Positions 25,850 to 34,934 of a stretch of DNA of 64,000 nucleotides are shown here, one piece after another; positions within the stretch are counted from its first letter, which is position 1, and each line of letters opens with the position of its first letter. The translations under genes and the position numbers were made by a program. The notes beneath the pieces are model-generated. The model saw nothing but the letters and a program-made list of their open reading frames with translations, ran no database searches and was not told the origin of the DNA. The stretch is from contig NC_059393.1 of NCBI RefSeq assembly GCF_019703515.2, positions 10,248,001-10,312,000 of the forward strand, in the 5' to 3' direction. This stretch comes from Myxocyprinus asiaticus. Its lineage: Eukaryota; Chordata; Actinopteri; Cypriniformes; Catostomidae.

Positions 25850-26365
25850 GTACACTGTCTAGGAGACCAGAGGCCATTCTATTTGAATGGATGTCAATGA
25901 AGAAGATGACTCAGTATGCTGAATAAACTGTTTATGTGAATTAACAGCTCATCACTTAAAGAATTGACCACCTGTCCGCTTATCTTCAACATGTTTTACA
26001 CTAAACAATCCTTTTGGAATGAACTATGTGTGGAGATTACTATGATAAAATAATAGCTTTTAAAGACAGGTCACAGACAATTCTGCGACAGGTAGGTGTT
26101 GGTTTATGGCTCAATCCATTCATTTGCAGAGCGCAAATGGACCAAGGGAAGCCTTACAAGGTTAGCAGCATAACACGGTGCGCTCATAGACATTCTATGG
26201 GTAGTACACTACAAACAGACAAGAGAGTTTTTTTTTTTTTTTTTTAATGGATGTCTATGGAGGAGATGCATCAGTATGCTGAAAAGTAAAAACAATGATT
26301 TTATGAGGAAACAGCTCTTCACTTAATGAATTAACTGCCTGTCCGCTAATCTTTAAAGGGGTCAT
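25850..26365. repeat. Diverged direct duplication
   Basis: About 110 bases at 25,880-25,990 (AATGGATGTCAATGAAGAAG … CCTGTCCGCTTATCTTCAA) recur at 26,247-26,355 (AATGGATGTCTATGGAGGAG … CCTGTCCGCTAATCTTTAA). The copies are direct and about 365 bases apart. It may be a two-unit tandem of a larger sequence. Confidence 0.65.
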
Positions 26366-26640
26366 GATATGCCTTTTTTATTTTAATATGTTCCTTGAGG
26401 TCCACTTATAATATTAGTAAATATTTCTCCATATCTTTGTAAAACATGATCATTTTCCAGCCTCATTCTGTCCCTCTGTCAGAAACGCTCTGTTTTGGTG
26501 CAGCTTCTCCTTTAAGACTTGACAGTAAACACCCACTGTTGTGATTGGCTTTCTGCTCTTGACTGACCTGCCATTTCACTGCTCACCACTTCTAGGCGGG
26601 CTACAGAAGTGATAAGGTAAAGGCGCAGTCACACATACCT
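26353..26640. repeat. Repeat starting AAAGGGGTCATGATATG
   Basis: The opening text and following wording match a dispersed fish repeat recalled as starting AAAGGGGTCATGA. The right boundary is not defined. No coding sequence. Confidence 0.4.
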
Positions 26641-26949
26641 TCTAATGGCAAAATTCCATGGGCGAAGATGTCGTAGATGGATGTTAAGTGCGTGTGGAAC
26701 CATCAAAAATATAACTGTCAAGCAGACATTTTTAATGCTACACTTTATACTATGCTAAGTTTGCCAACAAATGATGACGAAATGCAATGATGTTTTTGTT
26801 CTGCCAATGTGTTCGTTTGGTGATAGTTCTCCTGTTCGCGCACATCTCTGAAATTCTTGACCTAGGAGAACTCATCTGAATAACAGATTCAACCGAATAA
26901 TATAAAAAATATTCACATGACTGATTATCCAAGACAATTTAAAACAATT

Positions 26950-27262
26950 TATCCAAGACAATTTGCAAAAAAGCACCTAAAGGACTCTCAGACTGTGAGA
27001 AACAAGATTCTCTGGTCTGATGAAACAAAGACTGATTGACCTCAATTCCAAGCATTATGTCTGGAGGAAACCAGGCACCTCTCATCACCTGTGCAATACC
27101 GTCCCAGCAGTGAAGCATGGTGGTGGTAGCATCATGCTGTGGGGGTGTTTTTCAGTGGCAGGGACTGGAGGACTGGTCAGGGTTGAAGGAAAGCTGAATG
27201 CAGCAAAATACAGAGATATCCTTAATGAAAACCTGGTCCAGAGCGCTCAGGACCTCAGACTC
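26950..27262 (+). pseudogene. Tc1-like transposase fragment (DDE core)
   Basis: The frame from about 27,044 reads KHYVWRKPGT, HHLCNTV and KHGGGSIMLWGCFS, the central catalytic part of Tc1-like transposases including the conserved GGG-x-MLWG motif. The plus-strand DNA before it (TCTCTGGTCTGATGAAAC) encodes the SDE region in another frame, so there is at least one frameshift. Both element ends are missing. It is a dead fragment from a different Tc1-like family than the palindromic elements. Confidence 0.8.
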
Positions 27263-27264
27263 AG

Positions 27265-27422
27265 GTCCTGTAGGCCCCCCAACATTGCACATTTTGTATG
27301 TCGCCCTTTTATGACATACCCAATTTAAGTCTTGGAGCCTCCATTAATGAGCTGATAAATTTAATCAGATGTGTTTGATTAAGGAGACATCCAAAATGTG
27401 CAGTGTTTGGGGCCTCCAGTTC
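27265..27422. mobile_element. Small inverted-repeat element ending just before the hmox2 start codon
   Basis: The left end GGCCCCCCAACATTGCACAT and the right end ATGTGCAGTGTTTGGGGCC are reverse complements, and the pairing continues inward (TTTTGTATGTC / GACATCCAAAA). The right end lies about 4 bases before the ATG at 27,426. It joins directly to the Tc1 fragment on its left. Such an element may supply 5' UTR sequence or a splice acceptor (GGCCTCCAG) to hmox2. Confidence 0.7.
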
Positions 27423-27425
27423 ATA

Positions 27426-30400
27426 ATGGCTGCAGATTCAGAGATGACTAACGGAGGAGAGAATATCCTCAGTGAAAGTGACGACGATATTCTCAGGTAC
27501 TGTACTGGTATTTAAAATTGTCATACTAAATGAAGCATTACGACTCAGTTATTTGCACTGTCCTAACATGACAGGTCTAAAGAAGTTAATAGCAAAGTAT
27601 GTTTAATATGACATACATCTAATAAGACTCGAGAAAAAGCAGTTGCATTCTACTTAAAGGGATAGTTCACCTAAAAATAAAATTTCTGTCATCATTTACT
27701 CACCCTCATGCTATCCCAGATGTGTATTACTTTCTTTCTTCTGCAGAACACAAACAAAGATTTTAGGAGAATATTTCAGCTCTGTAGGTCCATACAATGC
27801 AAGCGAATAGTGACCAGAACTTTTAAGGTCCAAAAAGCACATAAAGGCATCATGAAAGTAATCCATAAGACTCCAGTGGTTAATTTCAAGTCTTCAGAAG
27901 TGATATGATAGGTGTGGGTGAGAAACAGATCAATATTTAAGTCCTTTTTTTACTTTAAATCTACACTTTCACTTCCATTTCCACATTCTTCTTTTGTTTT
28001 TGGTGATTCATATTCTTTGTGCATGTCACCACCTACTGGGCAGGGAGAAGAATTTATAGTAAATATTGATTTGTTTCTCACGCACACTTATCATATTGCT
28101 TCAGTAGACATGGATTTAACCACCGGAGTCTTATGGATTACTTTTACGCTGCCTTTATTTCCTTTTTTGAGCTTCAAAGATTTGGACCCTGTTGACTTGC
28201 ATTGTATGGACCTACGGAACTGAAAGATTCTTTTAAAAATCTTAATTTGTTTTCTGCAGAAGAAAGAAAAACATACACATCTGGAATGGCATGAGGTTGA
28301 GTAAATGATGAGAGAATTTTCATTTTTGGGTGATCTATGCTTTTAAGGGGGGGGGGGGGTAACAGAATAAATTAATCAACTTTTAGCATGATTCTGCATC
28401 AGTGCCAATTGCTGTCTGTATTAAGCCAGTTATACATAAATTGAGATATCCTCTCCCTCTGTTTCAGCCCTGATGACCTGTCGGAAGTGTTGGCGGCTGG
28501 AACCAAGGAGTCTCATGACAAAGCCGAGAACTCTCCATTTGTCAAGGACTTCCTTAGGGGAAGAATCAAACGAGAACTTTTTAAAGTCAGTATGTTGCCC
28601 ATGGACTCTCAGAACAAACTTGGGTTTATTAAAGAAGTCTAAGGGGCTGTTCACACAAAAAGCTAGATGCAGCACCACAGATAAAACAATATGCAGGTGT
28701 ACTTTCAGCGAGATGCTGAAAAAACAGCAAGAAGTTGTGCAGTGGTCAAAGACGTCCGTCAAAGTGTTTCCATTCAGCAATTGCTAATAAATTCAACAGA
28801 CAAAATTTTAAAGTAAATTTACTTTGCAATATTCTGTTTCAAGTAAATTGTACTCACTCTTTGTACATTTTACTCAAGCAATGTAGCACTGAATTAAGTC
28901 ATGCTTTTAAAAGTGTACTTAGTCTAAGTACTAAACCTTCCACAGCGAATCTAAATGCATGCTATTTAGTCTATCGGACAACATCACCTTGCATTACTGA
29001 CAATGTAAACAAGATCCACACTCGGAGCACAAAGCAAGATGATGGTAACAATCAAAAGATATATATTTTTTTATTATGAACAGGTAATTTTGAGTAGAAA
29101 ATGAACTACAGACTTCACAAAAGGAGAAGTTACCAAGTGTAACAACAAAATCAACTGTAAAAACAGTGAAGCCACACTGTAAACCCGAATAAGTTAACAA
29201 AAAATAAAATAAAATTTGAGGTAATCAGTTACATCAAATTTTTTAAGTTAATAAACTCCCAAGTTTAAGTTAATAGAAATTTCTTATTTTCATTTTGTAC
29301 TACAAATACATGTTAATTGCCCTTAATTTGAAATATTGAGTAAGCTAAATCATACATTTTGATAGCATTTAACTTGAAATTTAACTCTTTAACTGAACTT
29401 ACATAAAATTATCATGTAGTCACAACTTAAATTACTTCAAGTAGAGGGAACCTAGCCAGCAAGTACTAGCTTGAACAGTGAATACTAGCATTCTGAAAGC
29501 ATGCTAATTGGTATCACCCTGCTTTGAGTACAATAATATCTGCATATTTAACTTGTGTCTGTCCTCAACCTAAGCTCAAGCTCCACTATTCACCATAATG
29601 TTAACCACTTAATCTCCAACATAACAGAAACTCTTCTAAATAACACAGCAAAACATTAAACACTAATAAGTCTCCCCCTTTACATTCATCTTGCACAAAG
29701 ACACATTATATAACACTTAATTTTAACATTTACTCTCCGTTTCGAGTGCCATGCAAAGAATGCTAGGAAATAGAAATCTCCTGCCCAGTTTCAGTTTCGT
29801 GAACTCAAAAGAAAGAGAAAGTTCTAAATACTCATGAACTTTAATTTATTTTAACTAATTTGTATGTTTGAATTTTTCCCAACTCAAAACAATTAAGTAT
29901 TTTGAGCATTTGGGTTTGCAGTGCATGCAAGCTCATTAAATATATAAGCCCAGTGCATGCTGGGAACAACAGCTTAAAAAAGTTACTTCTGTTTTTTTAC
30001 CAGTGAAATTTACTCAAATTAGCGAATAAATATGACAAGGTTTTTTACTTTAGGACTGAGACATGATGACGCATTGTAAAGATTACAAAAAATCGGGGGC
30101 CTGGGTATCTCAGCGAGTATTGATGCTGACTACCACCCCTGGAGTCGTGGGTTTGAATCCAGGGTGTGCTGAGTCTCCTAAGCAACCAAATTGGCCCGGT
30201 TGCTAGGGAGGGTAGAGTCACATGGGGTAACCTCATCGTGGTCACGATTAGTGGTTCTCGCTCTCAATGGGGTGTGTGGTAAATTGTGCGTGGATCGCTG
30301 AGAGTAGAATGAGGCTCCACATGCTCTGAGTCTCCGCGGTGTCATGCACAACGAGCCACATGATAAAATGCGTGGATTGACTGACTCAGAATCAGAGGCA

Positions 30401-33142
30401 ACTGAGACTTGTCCTCCACCACCCGGATTGAGGAGAGTAACCGCGCCACCACGAGGACCTACTAAGTAGTGGGAATTGGGCATTCCAAATTAGGTGAAAA
30501 AGGGGATAAACATTTTTTTTTTAATATTTTATATATTTACTTAAAAACTAGCTATGTTTGAATTGAGTGCAAATGTAGAATTTACCTATTATTTTCAAGT
30601 TTACACTAATTTATTTAATGTAGAAAGTACTTAATCTTTTCTGCTATATATTTTCAGTTTAGGAAAATAATCGAAATAACAGCACGGACAGATGCAAAAA
30701 TGTGCTCGGTGCAAACTTTTCACCTTCCTTATAATAATTCTTATGAATTACTAAATCATGAGCTGTGTAATCTATATTTCTGTGAATTTACCAACCACAG
30801 CTCGGCACAGCTGCCCTGTACTATGTTTATTCAGCCATCGAGGAAGAGATTGAGAAGAACAAGGACCACCCCATGTTTGCGGCTCTATATTTCCCCTCTG
30901 AGCTGCACAGGCGAGACGCTTTGGCCAAAGACCTTGAATATCTCTACGGTGAAGACTGGGAGAGCAAGATCTCCTGCTCGGCAGCCACACAGCCCTACGT
31001 AGACCGCATTCAAGTGGTAGGTTGCAAAGACCCGGTTCTGCTGGTGGCACACGCCTGGACCCGCTACATGGGTGACCTGTCAGGTGGACAGATTCTAAAG
31101 AAAGTAGCCCAGCGGGCACTGAAACTGCCCCCAACTGGTGAGGGATTGAACTTCTACCATTTCGAGGGCATCCACAACCCGACAGCCTTCAAGAGACTTT
31201 ACCGTAGCCGCATGAATGAGCTGGAAGTGGATGCTGAGACCAAAGAGAGGCTGCTGGATGAGGCCAACCTGGCATTCAAATTTAATTTGGACGTAAGATA
31301 TACATAAATATGGCTTTCACTATTTGTGTGGCCTATCTGTAGTTCTTTAAGCTCAATGGGTATGATCAAGTAAATAAACACTTTTAATGTTAATTAATGG
31401 TGCAATATGGAGAGAACCGATTACCATGTTTCTATTTCCTCACTCCATTCCTTCTTGCCCATTAGGTGTTCACGGAGTTGCAGGAGATTGGAAAAAACAT
31501 TAACGAGGAGTTGCAGGACATTGGGTTCCCTGCACATGGGGATATGGGAGGAGACATTAGTAAATGTCCCTACTATGCAGCCAAAATGGGTGAGAATGTT
31601 GTTTTATGTCCTTCGGTTTGAGAAGAGTTCAGCAGAATTCGGTTTTAGAATTGGGCAGCATTCGCCAATTGAATACTATGAAGTAAACTCGAAAAGTGTG
31701 CCATTTTTCTTTATAAAAAATGCCTCTTGGTTTGTTATTAAATGTAATGAAAATCATACCTGTTTTAAGTGTGGCTTAAAGGGATAGTTCAACCAAAAAT
31801 GAAAATTCTCTCATCATTTACTCACCCTTATGCCATCCCAGATGCGTGACTTTCTTTCTAATGCAGAACACAAAGGAAGATTTTCAGAAGAATACAATAT
31901 ATGGCCAAAAGTTTGTGGACACCCCCTTCTAATTAACAAATTTGGTTACACCATTAAATCCAGTAAAGAAAAATCTTAATGTTTCTTCATGTAATGGCTT
32001 GGGCTTTGTGTGCTTCCACATTTGTGGCAACTGTTTGGGGATAGCCCTTTTCTGTTCCAGCATGACAATGCCCCTGTGAACAAAGTGAGGTCCATAAAGA
32101 AATGGTTTACTGTGTCTGGCGTGGAAGAAATTGACTGGCCTGCACAAAGCCCAGACCTGAACCCCACTGATCACTTTTGGGGTGAACTGGAACAGCAACT
32201 GTAATTCAGGCCCCATCAACCAACATCAGTTCCTGACCTCACTGATAGCAAATCCCTGCAGCCATGTTACTACATACAGTATAGTGGAAAGCCTTCCCAA
32301 AAGAGTGGAAGCTGTTATTACAGCAAAGGGGGAAACTGATGCCTAAAGTTTTGAAATCAAATGTTCATCAAGCACATATGGTGTCCACAAACTTTTGGCC
32401 ATACAGTGTATTTCAGCTCTTTTGGTCCATACAATACAAGGGAATGTGTGCCAAAATTTTGAAGCTCCAAAATCCACATAAGGGCAACATAAAAGTACTC
32501 CAGACAACTCTGGTGGTTAAATCCATATGTTCAGAAGCGATATGATAGGTGTGGGTGAGAAACAGATAAATATTTAAGTCCTTTTTAATTTCACTTTCTC
32601 ATTCTTCTTCTATTTTTGGTGATTCACATTCTTCATGCTTATCGCCCCCTAATGGGCAGGCAGGAGAATTTATGATAAAAAATGACTTAAATATTGATCT
32701 GTTTCTCACCCACACCTATCATCTTGTGTCTAAACACATGGATTTAACTACTGGTGTCGTATGGATTACTGTTATGCTGCCTTTATGTGGATTTTGGAGT
32801 TTCAACATTTTGGCACCCATTCACTTGCATTGTATGGACCTTCAGAGCTGAAATGTTCTTCTAAATATCTTAATTTGTGTTCAGCAGGTGAAAAAAAGTC
32901 ATACATATCTGGGATGGCATGAGGTTGAGTAAATGATGAGATAATTTTCATTTTTGGGTGAACTATCCCTTTAAGTGTTTTTACTGTAATAACTGCATAC
33001 CTCTGTCTCTCTAGCGGTGAGTGGCAACACAATGCACGCATGCCAGTTTGCAAAAATGCTGCTTCGCCAACCCACAGTACAGGTGGTGCTGGCCACATGG
33101 GTTGCTGCTATTGCTGGATTGGCTGCCTGGTACCTCATGTGA
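27426..33142 (+). CDS. hmox2: Heme oxygenase 2, five coding exons, 310 residues
   Basis: Coding exons are 27,426-27,496, 28,468-28,585, 30,801-31,292, 31,466-31,589 and 33,015-33,142. All have GT-AG sites and the phases close to 310 codons plus stop; human HMOX2 has 316 residues. The enzyme opens heme to biliverdin, CO and iron at the ER membrane, taking electrons from cytochrome P450 reductase. Visible features are the proximal heme ligand His40 in [11 protein letters not shown], the signature [18 protein letters not shown] (about 143-160) with the catalytic Asp at 155, the propionate-side YRSRM motif, one Cys-Pro heme-regulatory motif (KCPYYA, Cys261), and a C-terminal hydrophobic tail anchor ending AAWYLM. 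The Cys-Pro motif and tail favour HO-2 over HO-1. Oddities: Trp149 replaces the usual Tyr, and the second regulatory motif is Cys278-Gln rather than Cys-Pro. Any 5' noncoding exon was not identified. Introns hold several repeats. A paralogue (2a versus 2b) cannot be told from sequence alone. Confidence 0.96.
27653..28346. mobile_element. AAAGGGATAGTTCACC family element, copy 2, in hmox2 intron 1
   Basis: Starts TAAAGGGATAGTTCACCTAA and ends TTTTTGGGTGATCTATGC. Interior landmarks match copies 1, 3 and 4, including GATATGATAGGTGTGGGTGAG and CACCTACTGGGCAG. A poly-G run follows on the right. No coding capacity. Confidence 0.75.
29175..29925. repeat. Inverted-repeat element, CACTGTAAACCC…GGGTTTGCAGTG ends, in hmox2 intron 2
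   Basis: Left end CACTGTAAACCCGAAT and right end ATTTGGGTTTGCAGTG pair as inverse copies. The interior is AT-rich and noncoding. The length of about 750 bases and intronic position fit a non-autonomous DNA element. Confidence 0.55.
30096..30520 (+). mobile_element. tRNA-derived SINE in hmox2 intron 2, copy 1
   Basis: The head GGCCTGGGTATCTCAGCGAG resembles a polymerase III A box, and GTGGGTTTGAATCCAGG a B box, as in tRNA-derived SINEs. The body contains CTAGGGAGGGTAGAGTCACA and GGGAATTGGGCATTCCAAAT, shared with the copies at 34,491 and 56,901. It ends in an A/T-rich tail. The A box is slightly degraded, so it is not a functional tRNA gene. Confidence 0.85.
31775..32974. mobile_element. AAAGGGATAGTTCACC family element, copy 3, in hmox2 intron 4
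   Basis: Left end TTAAAGGGATAGTTCAACC and right end TTTTTGGGTGAACTATCCCT. Interior landmarks match the other copies. It is interrupted by a Tc1-like element at 31,893-32,410; the host text resumes with TTTCAGCTCTTTTGGTCC. Without the insert it is about 680 bases, matching copies 2 and 4. Confidence 0.8.
31893..32410 (+). mobile_element. Internally deleted Tc1-like element nested in the preceding repeat
   Basis: Ends read TACAATATATGGCCAAAAGT and, inverted, TACACTGTATGGCCAAAAGT, so both begin with TA as expected for Tc1/mariner insertions. The interior encodes only a C-terminal transposase piece with [10 protein letters not shown] and [18 protein letters not shown], the second Asp (QHDNAP) and third acidic (NPTDHFW) regions; the third position reads D here. 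The N-terminal half is missing. At 518 bases it is far below a full Tc1-like element. Confidence 0.85.
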
Positions 33143-33515
33143 TCACTTTGAACTGAGTCAACCAAACAGAAAGAAGATAAAGAAACATCTGGACTTCAAA
33201 GTAAAAATTCTCCATTCAGTCACCCAACTGTGATTTGTGTCGACATTGTGGAGATGTTGCTGTGTAGCATATTAAAGAGTATATAAACTAGACCATCGAT
33301 CTACACTATACTCCCAAATTTGACCAATTTTTACGCAGCTCTCCAGTTGTTGTATATCAGCAGTTCTGAGAGTTGAGAGAAAAGTTGAGTAGGTCAGAAG
33401 TGTACACCTTAAAAGGAATGCAAAAAGGGTGCACAAGCTGCAAAGTGTAACATTTTTGATGCAAAAAAATGTGTATGTTTAAAATGTAAATTGCAGTCAC
33501 TTTAGAACAAAAAGT

Positions 33516-33521
33516 AATAAA
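33516..33521 (+). terminator. Candidate polyadenylation signal for hmox2
   Basis: An AATAAA hexamer lies about 375 bases downstream of the stop at 33,142, in the expected orientation. It is the first canonical signal I saw after the stop. Cleavage position is unverified. Confidence 0.45.
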
Positions 33522-34490
33522 GTCATTTAAAGCAGGACTTCTTTTGAAATTAGTATTTCTTTATGTCTGTCATAACTGTAGTTTCCACATGGATGAATGT
33601 AAAACATACCCAACTTGGAGTCTTCATATTCTTGTAAAGAAATTCAAACTTGTAAGCTCACATTCTTGTAAAAATTCTAGCAGTTAATTCACTGTGGGAT
33701 CTGCAAATTATTGTGAGATTTTTACCCAATCAAATCCATTTACACCTTTAACAGCAGAAATACCCCATTCCAATGTCTTTATTTAATCCGTTAAGTGTTT
33801 TATACTTCATTTGAATTAATTAATTAATATTTTTGGCAGAGAATGGACACAGTCAGAGTGATGGTGATCCTTACTGGCTTTACTGGCACTCTTTGTGAAA
33901 GATACATAAACAAAGTGTCCCTTTGACAATCAGGGACTTTTGAAATGTGAAAGGTCACCATTTTTAGAAGCAGGGTTAATTTTTGTTGTAATGATCTTTT
34001 CTCCTGAGTCGAACCTTTGATTTTTGTAATTTCCCACTTTAATACATAGACAGGTGTTTGTGTGTGATGAAGCAATCTTGTTTTGTGTAGAACACCTTTG
34101 ATTCCCACCCCCCTTTTTGAGTTTAAAAGATCCAACTATGGTAACCTAAGTGTTGTAGGGAGAAATATAGGTATACATCTTTGACAAGTGCTCACTCCTG
34201 CTCCCTTGTTAAAAAACATCTCTGTGCATGCCGTTAGTGATAATGTGTCTATATTTTTGTACTTTTATATAACAACCAATCAATCAATGCTTACAATTAT
34301 TTCATTATAATGGCATTACTTCAGCCGGTTCTCCACAGGACATCTTGATGCATTTGAATATAAAGATCATGAATGAGGACTGAAGTTCCTGGACCCCAAT
34401 CACCAGTGAGATTTACTCAAACTGCAGTATCCTTTCAGGTACCATAAACAAGTTTTGTAAAACAGTTAACCCAAATATCTGAGTATTATT
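33522..34490. other. Intergenic or distal 3' UTR of hmox2
   Basis: No gene recognised. A minus-strand open frame at 33,824-34,135 has no domain. The right border is the direct repeat TCTGAGTATTATT that flanks the following SINE. Confidence 0.4.
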
Positions 34491-34921
34491 TTATTTTATT
34501 TTATTTTTTATTAAAAAAAATAAAAAAAATTCTCCCCTTTTTCTCCCAATTTGGAATGCCCAATTCCCAATGTGCTTTTAAGTCCTCGTGGTCACATAGT
34601 GATTCGCCTCAATCCGGGCGGCGGAGGACGAATCCCAGCTGCCTCCACATCTGAGACCGTCAACCCGCGCATCTTATCACATGGCTTGTTGAGCGTGTTG
34701 CCACGGAGACATAGCGCGTGTGGAGGCTTCACGCCATCCACCACGGCATCTACACTCAACTTACCATGCGCCCCACCGAGAACGAACCACATTATAGCAA
34801 TCACGAGGAGGTTACCCCATGTGACTACCCTCCCTAGCAACCAATTTGGTTGCTTAGGAGACCTGGCTGGAGTCACTCAGCACACCCTGGGATTCGAACT
34901 AGCAAACTCCAGGGGTGGTAG
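34491..34921 (-). mobile_element. tRNA-derived SINE, copy 2, with target-site duplication
   Basis: The text is the reverse complement of the SINE at 30,096: TTTGGAATGCCCAATTCCCA on the left, CAGGGGTGGTAGTC on the right. The 13-base direct repeat TCTGAGTATTATT flanks it (34,478-34,490 and 34,922-34,934), showing retroposition. The head is truncated: the A-box region present in copy 1 and in the 56,901 copy is missing here. Confidence 0.88.
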
Positions 34922-34934
34922 TCTGAGTATTATT

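Noticed and set aside
1..27400. An undescribed gene system in the gene-poor left region
   Set aside because: Only repeats, microsatellites and weak single-exon candidates are visible; nothing links them into a system.
30096..30180. tRNA-like head as a real tRNA gene
   Set aside because: A-box and B-box words are present, but no tRNA cloverleaf closes, and the sequence continues into a SINE body found twice more in the window.
31293..31307. Extension of hmox2 exon 3 past the donor (VRYT, then stop)
   Set aside because: The donor GAC|GTAAGA joins in phase to VFTELQEIG of exon 4, matching the family.
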